DNA from: Turnera subulata
Lineage: Eukaryota > Streptophyta > Magnoliopsida > Malpighiales > Passifloraceae
NCBI GenBank assembly: GCA_028386065.3
Contig: JAKUCV010006706.1
Location: 267,868 to 331,867, forward strand
DNA: 64,000 nucleotides
Reading direction: 5' to 3'
The translations under genes were made by a program, and so were the position numbers. This document shows, one piece after another, positions 53,900-64,000 of this stretch. The notes under the pieces are model-generated. The model saw nothing but the letters and a program-made list of their open reading frames with translations. It did no database searches and was not told the origin of the DNA. Positions within the stretch are counted from its first letter, which is position 1. Each line of letters starts with the position of its first letter.

Positions 53900-56800
53900 A
53901 TGAGTTATCCGAACTCGAATCCAGGCGCCTCGGGTTCGGGCCCCGCCGCCCCCGTCCCGGAGGGGATAGGCCTATCCAATACCATTCACTCCGAGGTTGC
54001 GCCTTGCTTGCCTCTGCCTTCGCTCCCGGTGTTCTGTGGCGCGTCGGATCCGGAGGTCCGGTTGCTCGATGGAGCGGACGGCAACCTCTGGTCCTTGAAC
54101 CGGAACGAAATCCTCTCCCAGTCCGAGAGAATCGCCGATCTGCTCCGCCAAACCGATGTGTCTTACTTGTAAGTGCGGTTTCTGGATTTCTTTTGAGTTG
54201 GAGTAGCGAGACATTAGGTTTAGCTAGTTCTCTAAGTGAAGTTGAGTAGCTTAAGTTGCAGTTATAGTGAAATTGCTTTCGTTTAGCTTAGCTTTGATTA
54301 TGTTTCCGCATTTTCATGCAAACAAGTTAGTGAAATTAGTTTGAAATTTGCATTTCTTTTGAAATTTGAATTTATACTAGAACGAATTCTATTCTCTTTT
54401 TATCTTTTCTCGGATATTTTTTAAAAGAGTTCGTACTATTTGTGGTTTTATTGTATGCAGGAACCTGAGAGATGAGACTAGGCCGACTTCTTCGAGCCAC
54501 GTGGAGCCTTTGGAGCTTCACGACGAGGTCCTCCGGTACAATCCCGAAGCATTCGAGTATGTAACTCCTGGTAAACAAAGTACACACTGTAGCTCTTTTG
54601 AAATTTTTGTTTTTTCCCGCTGCAAAGTCAAATTTCTCTTTGTTATGCCTGACATGGATGAACCGTTGAGCTGATATTTTTGTTTTTTCCCCTATCAAAT
54701 ATGAAGTGGTGAAGAATGTTTGACATTTTGGCCATAGTCATATTAGTTGTTAAATTTTGTGAAATTATTTGATGCTTATGTTACCTTTCCTTTTGAGCCC
54801 ACTGTATTGCCTCCTACATGTGGTGTCGTATAAACATAGTTGCCTAATCATTCAAGGATAGCAGTTAGTTTTTCACAAGAATCTGACAAAGGGAGAATTT
54901 CTGAGTAAGCATATGTTTCTATTAGCAGAAATATGGCTAGCCTTTTTAGTGGAAAATAAGCACCTTTTTACTAGTATTTTTTTTTTCTCAAACTCAACAG
55001 TGCCTTTCACTAAAGACATTGCATGTATGAAACAGTAAAGGAGAGCTTTACATGAAAATGAAAACAGGCAGCTAGATAGATGTCTGGGTGTCATTATTAG
55101 TAGCAGTCGTTAGATAGGACAAACATGGATAGAATGAGACGAAGTCTGGCTTCATAAGTTCTGTAGTCTTGGAATTAGTTTTACTTGTGGTTTTGCTATA
55201 TGCCATTGCCTATCTTCTGTTGTCGTTCTGAACTTTTTGTCCTTTTGATATATTTCTCATGTACAAACTCAGTTTTGGTGTGCTTGTCTTTTGTTGCGTT
55301 CAAGTTTCTCAGGGCCTCAGCATAGTTCTGGAAGTACGTTATTTCAAAGCAAGCCCTTCGAGGCAATCATACCTGCTTCAAGGCAAACACAAAGAGACTT
55401 CGAGGGGACTCAAAATCATCAAATTGGTCACGTTCCCCATGTAATGAAGTTTGTAAATTCAAAATAGTATATATATATGTTTGGGCTATTTATGTATTCA
55501 GCATTCTGGACTGAGAAGATAAAATTGCAGGACACAGGTCCGTCTTTGAGAAAAAACAAAGTCAAAAAGAAGGGGAAGGATGAAATTGCAACTGTGGTTC
55601 ATCCAGATCCTACCGAGGTCCAAGGTATTTTTAATGATGGCATATGTGTTTACTCTCTTTATTACATGCTTATTTTAAATTGAAGTACGATTTTTTTGTA
55701 ATTCTCTTTGCTTAGATTCCATTGTTGGAGGTTTCTGCGATACATTGGAGGACTTTTTGAGCAGAGCTGAAATTCCTATTGACGAACGTGTTGAACAAGA
55801 ATGGCTATCAATGCCTTTGACTGATATCGGAATGCTTGTAAAAGAGATAACTACAATACGCTCAAAAAAACTTCTACATTTGGTTCCTGTAGATATTCTT
55901 GTAAGGCTTTTGCGTTTTCTAGATCACCAGATACATCGTGCAGAAGGTTTGTCCCTTGGTGAATATGAGCATGTGAGTTTCGAATTCTCTCAGGTTACTC
56001 TCTTTAATATGGGTTACCAGCCACATCGTTAGTTTTTAAGTACTTTTATGGGGACTATTTTTTTTTATCTGTCGATGAATGCGAGTGTATGAGTTTCCAA
56101 TTCTATGTATGAGTTCTGTGTTCTCTCAGGTCACATTCTTTAATATCCATTAGTGTTTAATTCTTTTTATCAGGACTTTATTTTGTTTTTCTGTTGATGA
56201 ATGTAAGCATGTGAGTTTCCAATTCTTTGTATTAGTTCTGTGTTCTCTCAGGTTACATTCTTTAATAGGGGTTAGCGTGGCCACACACTATTAGTTTTTA
56301 ATTCTTTTTAGTGGGGCTTGATTTTGTTGCTTTCCTTTAGTGGTGAATCATAAATGTATGCACTTATGTAACATCTTTTCAATTTATTTGTGATGTTGGC
56401 ATATACTGTAAATAGATAATTTGGCAGTTTTATATAGGAGGAAAACTTTATCTTGAAATTGATAAATGAACGTAAGGCCATCTTGACACCTAAACAAACA
56501 GTGATAACAGGTGTATTGAATAACACGGGCACAAAATTGTCGTCAACTTAGCTTCATGGTTATCATCTGCTGAACTGTCTCACTGAAGGTCATGGAAATT
56601 AATGGCTTGCTTGGTTGGTTCTAACTGGATCCGGTAATAAAAGTCAAAATGTTGGTTCTTTTGGTTATAATTATTTTCTTTGTTTCCAGGATTTTGTGGT
56701 TTGGTTGACATCTCTATCCACTTTTTTCTTCAGAAGCTTTGATGTGTTGGTCTTACCCATATATGATCTTTGCTGGCATGATAGTCTGAATTACTATCTT

Positions 56801-59800
56801 GGTTTCTTGTTTATGTTGCAGTCAGATTCTGAAGTAGTCTCTTCACTCTTTTCTGCCTTGGAGTCCATTCATGCAGCTCTCGCGATAATGGCTCATAGTA
56901 ACATGCCGAGGCAGCTATATAAAGAAGAGGTGTCTTCTTTATTGCTTTTATTATAAAGTCTTCCTTGGTTGTTTTCTATTTTATATTCTCCTTTTTAATA
57001 GAATATTTCTTCTTTAATCGAGTTTCGAGCAATCTTTGATAACTGATATATGGTAATTTTGTGGCAGATAATTGAAAGAATTCTTGAGTTGTTCAAGTGC
57101 CAAATAACTGATGTTATGTCAGCTTATGATCCATCTTATCGTGCATTGCACAGACCAGGCGAAAATGGAGCTGTTGAAGGTAGACCTTGTCCTTTAGGTT
57201 GTTTCACATTTTGTAGACTATCTCTCCTATAAATCTTTCTGCATTTTATTGTATATTTTTTTTTTATCTTTTTGTTAACTTTTATCAGATGATGAAGGAG
57301 AGCCGGAGGCTGACTATGGCTCAGCAAGCAAGAGACGTCGAACTGTAAAGAGTGTAAAAGTGAAGAAGTCGGTGTCAAACAGGTGTGCCTATCCATCTGT
57401 GGTTCTCTTAACTTTAGGTGTTATGGATTTATTTTGTCCGTCAGTTTCACTTATCAACTTTGTTGTTTCCTTGATAGGGTCTCTGCTGCTATGAATACCA
57501 TACTACATAAACTGTGCACGATTCTTGGATTATTGAAGGATTTACTTTTAGTAGAGAAATTATCTGATAGTTGCATTCTACAACTAGTGAAGACAAGTTT
57601 CACTACACTTTTAGTTGAAAATATCCAACTCTTACAACTGAAAGCCATTGCCTTAATCAGTGGGGTACAATTCTCTGTCCTATTTTCTTCACTCCTTCCC
57701 CTTTCTTAATAGCTCTTGCATGTGCTTGCATGCGAACAGATACATCTATACACATTCAGAATTCAGTTCTGAGGGTATTTTTTTTTCCATTTTGGTGCAG
57801 ATATTCTATTCATATACACAACACCGTACATATATAATGGATGAAATAGTGCAGTTGCTTTGGAAGTTACCGATCTCAAAGCGAGCCCTACGATCCTATC
57901 TTCTTCCTGATGAAGAACAGAAGCAGATCCAGATGATCACTGCTTTACTGATTCAGTTAGTTCACAGCAGTGCCAACCTTCCTGAAACTTTGAGGCTAGC
58001 ATCTAGTGGCACTTCTATCTTAGAAATCTCTTTGGATGTTAGTTATCCTAGCAAAGCTCGTGATGCTGTTACAGAGACCTGCTGTCTTTTCTGGTCTCGA
58101 GTTCTTGAGCGGATTGGCTCTGTAAAGGCTCAAGATTCTTCTGAAATGAAACTGATGATGGATAATCTAGTTTCAGATCTACTGACTACTCTTAATTTAC
58201 CAAAATTTCCTGCTTCATCACTGATTCTGGAGGTGAGATATACTGAACTATCTTGGTTAAAATTATCTAATTTAGGGCGTGTTTAGTTGTAGAAAACATT
58301 TTTCATTTTTCAACTCCAATTTTTTATTCTTTTTCTGTGGAAAACTGAAAAAAATTTAGAAAACATGTTCATTTGACAATATGTTGAATCATTTTCTATA
58401 TTAAGACAGAGATATCAAGAGAGGAGAGGAAATTTTAAGGAAATAGTGTAAATCAAGATAATCATGTAACCAACTAGGAAAAGATAAGAGACAAAGAGAG
58501 GAGAATTGTGAGGAAACAGTGTAAATTAGAGAAGAAATAAAACACTAGGCGCTTCTTGATGAGAAAGAGAGACTAGGGTTGAGGAGGGTTGTTTAGTCCT
58601 ATTTAAATGTTCTTAAGGGTATGTTTCTGCAATAAAAGAATTCATTAAAAGAAAAAGATGGAGACGCTTTTTCTAATTTGAAAACAGTCACCAACTTCCT
58701 ATGGAAAAGTTTAGAAAGCGTTTCTTTTTTATTGTTTTCCAACATGTAGTTATAATTTAGAAAATTGGAGAAACAAGTTTTCTGCTTTCCAATTCAAAAA
58801 TACACCTTGAACATAAAATTCTGCTTTCCATCTCCATTTTCCAAATTTTCTGGAAAACTGGAGTATTTTTCCACAACTAAACACGCCCATGTTGTTTCTG
58901 TTTCTTTAAGGAGCTTTTGCTTGCAGGTTCTCTGTGTCTTACTGCTTCAGAATGCGGGTCTAAAATCCAAGGACATTGCTGCACGTTCCATGGCCATTGA
59001 TATCCTTGGTAATATTGCAGCAAGGTTGAAACATGATGCTCTTATTTGCAGGCAGAGTAGATTTTGGATACTACAGGAATTGGCAATGGGTGATGATGCC
59101 AGTCATAACCCCAAAGACGCATGCTGCATTTGCTTAGATGGAAGAGTTGAGAAAAGGTTGTGTATTTGCCAAGGTTGCGGCAGATTATTTCATGCTGATT
59201 GCATCGGGATGAGAGAATATGAAGCTCCTAATAAGAACTGGAATTGTCAAATCTGCCTATGCAAGAAACAACTTCTTGTGTTACAATCATATTCCAAGTC
59301 ACATTACAAAGATGAGGAGAATAAGGCTACTAGTAGACACAAGAAGAATTCTGAAGCCTCGAATCCAGTTACAAAACTTGAGATTGTTCAACAGATACTT
59401 TTGAATTACCTCCAAGATGCTGTCTCTTCTGATGATTTGCATGTCTTTGTTCGATGGTTCGTAACAATATAACTTTTTGCTTACTGTGGATATCTCTGTG
59501 TCAACTTAATGAGGGACAACATGTATGTGCAGGTTTTATCTATGCTTATGGTACAAGGATGATCCAAAATCTCAAGAAAAGTTCATTTACTACCTTACGA
59601 GACTCAAATCAATTCTTATTGTACGTGATTGTGGGGCTACCTTTTCATTAAGGGATTCAGTGAAGAAGATCACAGTTGCACTGGGACAAAATAGTTCATT
59701 CTATAGGGGGTTCGATAAGATTCTTCATTTGCTGTTGGTTAGTATACACAAAGTTCTTTTCTCGATTTTGTGTATAATATATGCTTGATTTTAACATATT

Positions 59801-62800
59801 TATTGCATCCAGGCAAGCTTAAGGGAAAATTCCCCTGTAATCAGGGCCAAGGCTTTGCGAGCGGTGAGTAATTCTTTTTGATAATCAGCTGTGACTTAAA
59901 TATAGAGGAATAACTAGCGGGCTGCCCGCGCCATGCTGCGGGTATTGTTGAATTTCAGCAACACATTGAGGTATAATCCTTCCATTTTGTTAAACAAACT
60001 CTACATGTTCAACATTATAGTACCTTGTTTTACATCTACAACAACAGACATCTATGATGACTTATTGGCCTCTATTTCAACATTATTAAGCCAAATTGGC
60101 TTGCTTAATCAAATTTCTCCCAACTCAATATAATATGAATCTTATTCTGGAAGACAAAGTATAGAAAATATGTTGTGGGTTAACAGTTTCTTATATATAT
60201 ACACACTACCAGTCCTGTGTCCTTTCTCAAAATTAAAAAAGCACTAAATGAAGAGGCTCATCCGGCCAAGCGACATAGAGTCTCCAAAAGTAGGAAAAAA
60301 GAGGTAAACAAAGATAATAAAAGGAGAAAAAAACTTTTATTGTATGCGACACATTCTCTTTTGGTAAAATTGGCCAAATACCATATTCAATTACAAAATG
60401 AAGGCATGTAAGCCAAGCAACTCCAATTATGTTCTGCAAATTGGAGTCTTTCGAGGAAGAAGCAAAATGATGGCTACCAATATTAATAGAGTAACCGCGA
60501 CTGGGAAGTAACCACATGACTTGATTTCCTTCCCAATAGATATGTCTAGTCTGTAAATTCCAATCCTGTTCTTCAAATTCCTGTGGAAAATGACCAAAAA
60601 AATGAGTGAAGAGAACTTAAAAATATGAAGTACCAACAAAATTAGAGCAAACAAAGAAATGGACAATGAGAAAAAGTAATGATGGTTACACCATCAACTC
60701 ACTTACCAAACGAAAATCAGAGCAAACAAAGGAATGGGCAATGAGAAAAATCAAATGACGTTACACCATTTATTCACTTACCAAACTGAACCCTAAAGTT
60801 AAGAATTTAGACTGAAATAAGATAGACAAACAAAAGTTATATCACATGACAACTAATTAATTACTTGCAACAATCTACTTATCAAATACTTTAGCCTCCC
60901 AAAATGATAACATACACAAATTAACTTCCAAGAAACTCCAATCAAACATGATCTTTAAGTGGGAACATTTCCTGCACTTACTATTGTAAGATTGTGTGGA
61001 TGAAAACCATGTGAAGTTTTACTTCAATCTTCATGCATCTTTTAGTTTTGAAGGAGCATTGGCTTTTTTCTTGAAAAAAAAAATAGTTAACATTTAGAGT
61101 TGGTGTAATGCTGTAGTAAACATCCATATTATAAGAGAATCAAAAATTAGAGATCAGAAATTAGTAAAATATAAACAAATTTTACATACTTGTAGCCATA
61201 ATGAGCCATAACTAACACAAAATATATCAATAAGGGTGCCCATAATCGTAACCACTAATTATAGTTTACTTTTATTGCTATATCAATTGTTATATTGACA
61301 ATGTAGATCATATTTTGCTCTTTTCGCTCACCAAATGTTATATTAACAATGTAACAGACCTAAGACTATTCGAAGACTAAATACGCCCAACTATTCCACT
61401 CACATAAGCCATAAGGATAATAAGAACCTCTGTATCTAAAACTTTCTTTCAAGGAATGTAATAATAGCAGTAATAGGATAGCATTTTGCTCTTCCAAATA
61501 ATAAATGTTCCATCACCAATTGCCATGAAGAAAGTGAAATGTCATTGTAAAATTGTCCCGTTGTTATCAGATTTAAGAAAATTATCCAAAATGAAACTTA
61601 ACTTCATGGTCAAATCTACATTCTTCATGCGTGGGTTGGCCGGTCATCATGCAACTATGTTCTTCTCACATTAGGTCGTCGTGCTATAATAAAAGAAAAA
61701 AATTGGTTAGCATTCAGCAAATGAAAACCAACTTATTTCCTCAATCATAAGCAATTACAGCATGCGAAAACAAACCTGGATTTGATAAGTAAAAGCAATT
61801 GGTACACAAAAGCAATCGTTCATCATGTTAGCATGGAATAAAGCATCCAAGCATCACTGTTTTGACTTACAGTAGTAAAAAAAAAACTATAAACAACACT
61901 AAAAAATAAAATACCAATTCATGCATCCTTGTCTAGGTGTTTTAGTCACCATCATGGCCTGATATCGATACCATTCAATCAACTGTTCCAAAAAATAGTG
62001 GTGTATCTTCGCTTAGTTTCCGTCTTGCAGCTTCTTTTAAACAATTTTGTATCATGCATGTAACTGCGTGTTCCACAGTCATTTCTTATTGACTGCGCTC
62101 ATTATGTAACTCTTTGGATTTAATATAATGACATCACACGATCAGTATAAAAAAATTACCTACTGGTTCTAGTCAATAAAGGTTCCTTAGAGCTAGATGA
62201 CTGAAAGTATCTATATTACCTTCTCTAGCCTAATCCTTGAGAAAACAGCAACAAGAAAATTGAGGTTCACAATCATGCCTGTTTTCTAAAATGAGTTTCA
62301 AGAATGTAATGAAGCGTACCTCCCAACTTGGAGAGCATCTCCCAGAAAAACGAACCCTAAGACGTGAACATAGAAGATAGAGAGGCCTTCTCATTCTAAT
62401 GCATAAAAAAAACATGTTGTATTGGAAAATATTCCTTACAATCCCATATATGTTAGAGGATAAACCCCCAATGGATTGAAGATGTGATCTATACGATTAT
62501 CAAACCTGCATGAGTCACTGCCACCTACACAAAAAGGCCAAGCATTATTACCATTGCAAGTCATCTTGCAGAAATTGTTTATTATTGTTGTTTTATAAGA
62601 ATAAAAATTCTTTGTCATTAGAAAGATGAAGATGGAAAGGCAAAGAAAAATAATCCGAAAGCATAAAATTTGAGTTTTTAGCCAAGCCAAAGGGGTTCGC
62701 TCTAAGGTAGTTGTTAATTTTTTTCACATTACAATTATCTCAGAAGTCATATGAAGTAACACCTAAATATTATAGTACAATTTTCTTAGAAGTGAAATGA

Positions 62801-63855
62801 ATATATGCTATTAGCAGAGAAATGCTTGAAAAAAGATGATTAGTAAAGCTGCAGTGAGACCGTTTCAAAATGCACTTTAAGTATTTGAATATGGATAACA
62901 AACTAATTTATTTTTCCAAGTTATAGGATTATCTCAGAAGTCATATGAAGTAACACTCTTTGACGACAACCTTGTAAGCCAAATCTTTGACCTGGGTATT
63001 CAAAACAAATATTCTTGTTCATAAAATTGGTCCAAGGAACCCAATACCATTAATCAACAATGAGATTGATTTTCATTGGCTTTCTTAACAAAAGAATCTT
63101 CCACATTCACCAAGCCTGCTAAAAAACTTTGAACAATTACTCTGCCAAATAGTAAACGCAGGGGAAAGAAAGTGGTTCTCCTAACACATGCTTAAAGAGA
63201 AAATACCTGGAGATTTTTACAACTGAACTTCATCTTAGGTAATGCAGTTACTGGAAACAAACACCTGTAGACAATAGAAAAGAGAAATAATTAGGGAATT
63301 ATTCAGTAAAATCCAGTGGATGAAATGGATGGCAACCAGACAGGAAGATAGTGTGAGGAGCAAAACAAAAAAGAGAAAGAGGGGTGGGGGTGGGGGTGAA
63401 GAAAGAATTCGTCACCGAAAATTTGATGCCACAAAAGCAAAAGCAAGAGGATACTTCTAGATGGATTACGTTGGAATCTTATCTTTTATCTTCAGAATTT
63501 TGACACATGACAATACCAAAAAAATGATTAAAGAATGAATTAAACACAACAAAGGGTAAATTTGTCAGTATCATATTTCCATGAGGCAAAACAGTCAAAT
63601 CAGTTCACTCCAACCTTCCCTGATTTAGTATATATAGATAATGTTGTGTTTATCTAGATATAATGAATGCCTGTTTTATTAATGTGATGGGAACAGGTGA
63701 GCATTATTGTAGAAGCTGATCCAGAGGTATTGCGTGACAAGCATGTGCAACTAGCTGTCGAAGGAAGATTTTGTGATTCGGCAATATCTGCAAGAGAAGC
63801 AGCACTAGAACTTGTTGGGAGGCATATTGCTTCTCATCCTGATGTTGGTCTGCAG
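53900..63855 (+). CDS. SCC2: sister chromatid cohesion protein 2 (cohesin loader), 5' part, 14 exons
   Basis: SCC2 (NIPBL/adherin) loads cohesin onto chromosomes. The signature [24 protein letters not shown] lies early in exon 1. Exons: 53900-54168, 54461-54570, 55313-55440, 55531-55624, 55716-55972, 56822-56929, 57068-57179, 57289-57382, 57478-57664, 57801-58232, 58927-59456, 59533-59737, 59813-59863, 63697-63855. All introns are GT-AG and the 912 visible codons stay in one frame. Exon 8 encodes a basic KRRR segment, probably nuclear-localising. Exon 11 carries a C4HC3 PHD finger, about residues 663-708 ([24 protein letters not shown]), typical of plant SCC2. Alpha-helical HEAT-type sequence follows. 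Plant SCC2 is near 1,800 residues, so half lies beyond the window. The first in-frame ATG is 53900; the frame is open upstream to a GTG at 53798. Confidence 0.93.
55973..56340 (+). repeat. three tandem ~130-bp repeats in SCC2 intron 5, including the splice-donor region
   Basis: The unit begins at the exon 5 donor (GAGCAT|GTGAGTTTCGAATTC) and recurs near 56090 (ATGAGTTTCCAATTC) and 56208 (GTGAGTTTCCAATTC). Shared TCTCTCAGGT, ACATTCTTTAATA and TTAGTTTTTAA-like blocks follow each copy. The third copy keeps a GTGAGT that could act as a cryptic donor. Confidence 0.75.
58275..58888. mobile_element. MITE-like element in SCC2 intron 10
   Basis: A 614-bp segment with terminal inverted repeats GGGCGTGTTTAGTTGTRGAAAA at the left and its complement at the right. 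It is A/T-rich with GAAAAC-type subterminal motifs and no coding capacity. The TIR resembles those of Tourist/PIF or hAT MITEs, but the flanks do not form a clear target-site duplication, so the superfamily is undecided. The right end lies only 38 bases before exon 11. Confidence 0.75.
60430..60600 (-). other. possible captured RNase H-like fragment in Helitron H3
   Basis: After an AG at about 60584 (minus strand) an open segment reads [12 protein letters not shown], which resembles the HIYREGNQVAD motif of plant RNase H-like retroelement proteins. It ends without further motifs. This is a weak, motif-only call. Confidence 0.25.
60660..60800. repeat. tandem ~70-bp duplication inside Helitron H3
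   Basis: GCAAACAAAGRAATGGRCAATGAG, shown here as its core AGCAAACAAAG plus ATGAGAAAAA, with the following TTACACCAT and ACTCACTTACCAAAC, occurs twice. Another 28-bp direct repeat (core TTATCTCAGAAGTCATATGA) occurs at about 62735 and 62927. Non-coding. Confidence 0.6.
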
Positions 63856-64000
63856 GTGTGTCAGACTACAGTAAATAATTTGTGTGTTAAACTTCCTCAA
63901 AGCGACTGGCAAATGGGTTCTTACCGTTTGGCAGAGACTATCTTTGTGTCTATCTTTCTATATACTGTTCTGAAACAGTGGTTCAGCATACAATCAGGGG

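Larger units (their letters stand above)
59914..63638 (-). mobile_element. 3.7-kb Helitron (H3) in SCC2 intron 13
   Basis: On the minus strand it starts TCTATATATACTAA (63638) and ends GCGCGGGCAGCCCGCTAG (59914). A GC-rich hairpin CCCGC...GCGGG lies about 11 bases before CTAG. Host A (59913) and T (63639) flank it. It carries no Rep or helicase sequence, so it is non-autonomous and of a different family from H1 and H2. Several splice-site-bounded open segments on the minus strand may be captured gene fragments; none was firmly identified. It makes up nearly all of the 3.8-kb intron. Confidence 0.82.

Noticed and set aside
55259..55444. 61-codon frame from ATG 55259 in SCC2 intron 2 / exon 3
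   Set aside because: Wrong frame. The exon at 55313-55440 read in the phase set by exons 2 and 4 gives SCC2-like sequence.
63370..63400. GGGGTGGGGGTGGGGG run as a G-quadruplex element
   Set aside because: Only three long G runs inside a non-coding Helitron; no evidence of function beyond composition.
1..64000. tRNA, rRNA or organellar insertions
   Set aside because: No cloverleaf-compatible A/B boxes or rRNA core sequences were noticed on reading; a tRNAscan-SE run would be decisive.

Overview
The window is nuclear DNA of a flowering plant, almost certainly a eudicot. The evidence is GT-AG introns with AT-rich interiors, plant-type expansin, F-box, NAC-like and SCC2 genes, and dense plant transposons (LINEs with DUF4283/zinc-knuckle ORF1, Ty1/copia, Ty3/gypsy, Helitrons, a MITE). 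No species can be named from sequence alone. Nothing bacterial, organellar or CRISPR-like is present.

Layout, left to right. (1) 1-3700: the last exon of an alpha-expansin (+) and a complete single-exon F-box gene (-) of the At5g39250 type. In Arabidopsis that F-box gene also lies beside an expansin cluster. (2) 3765-9851: an almost full-length but inactivated LINE with a target-site duplication (TSD), sitting in the F-box upstream region. (3) 9867-16131: AT-rich intergenic DNA, a 130-bp duplication, one weak hypothetical gene start and a truncated Ty1/copia element. (4) 16132-23395: a Ty3/gypsy element with two LTRs, abutted by the 3' end of a second copy in a tandem arrangement. (5) 23690-53740: a tandem array of a small divergent NAC-like gene. 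It has a gene-less promoter unit split by an ORF1-only LINE, then three genes, here called A, B and C. (6) 53900 to the window end: the 5' half of the cohesin-loader gene SCC2 (NIPBL/adherin) with its PHD finger, 14 exons visible.

The most striking structure lies in intron 1 of NAC-like gene A. A 13-kb Helitron (28090-41118) holds an LTR-type insertion (30503-39975), which holds a second (31443-38014), which holds a third in opposite orientation (32820-36356). All three LTR-type insertions have perfect 5-bp TSDs. The Helitron A|T target is confirmed by the empty site in the intron of paralogue B. A second Helitron (857 bp) with the same ends lies in gene A's promoter. A copia element with a 5-bp TSD separates units A and B, and a third, unrelated Helitron fills SCC2 intron 13.

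The NAC-like genes keep the start of the NAC domain and the final CRI-type motif but have lost the WKATGTDK-type DNA-contact segment and any long C-terminal domain. They look like natural mini-NAC proteins. The tandem duplication block also copied part of the SCC2 upstream region, leaving a promoter stub between B and C.

All coordinates, splice sites and TSDs were read by eye. Family names rest on remembered motifs, not on database searches.
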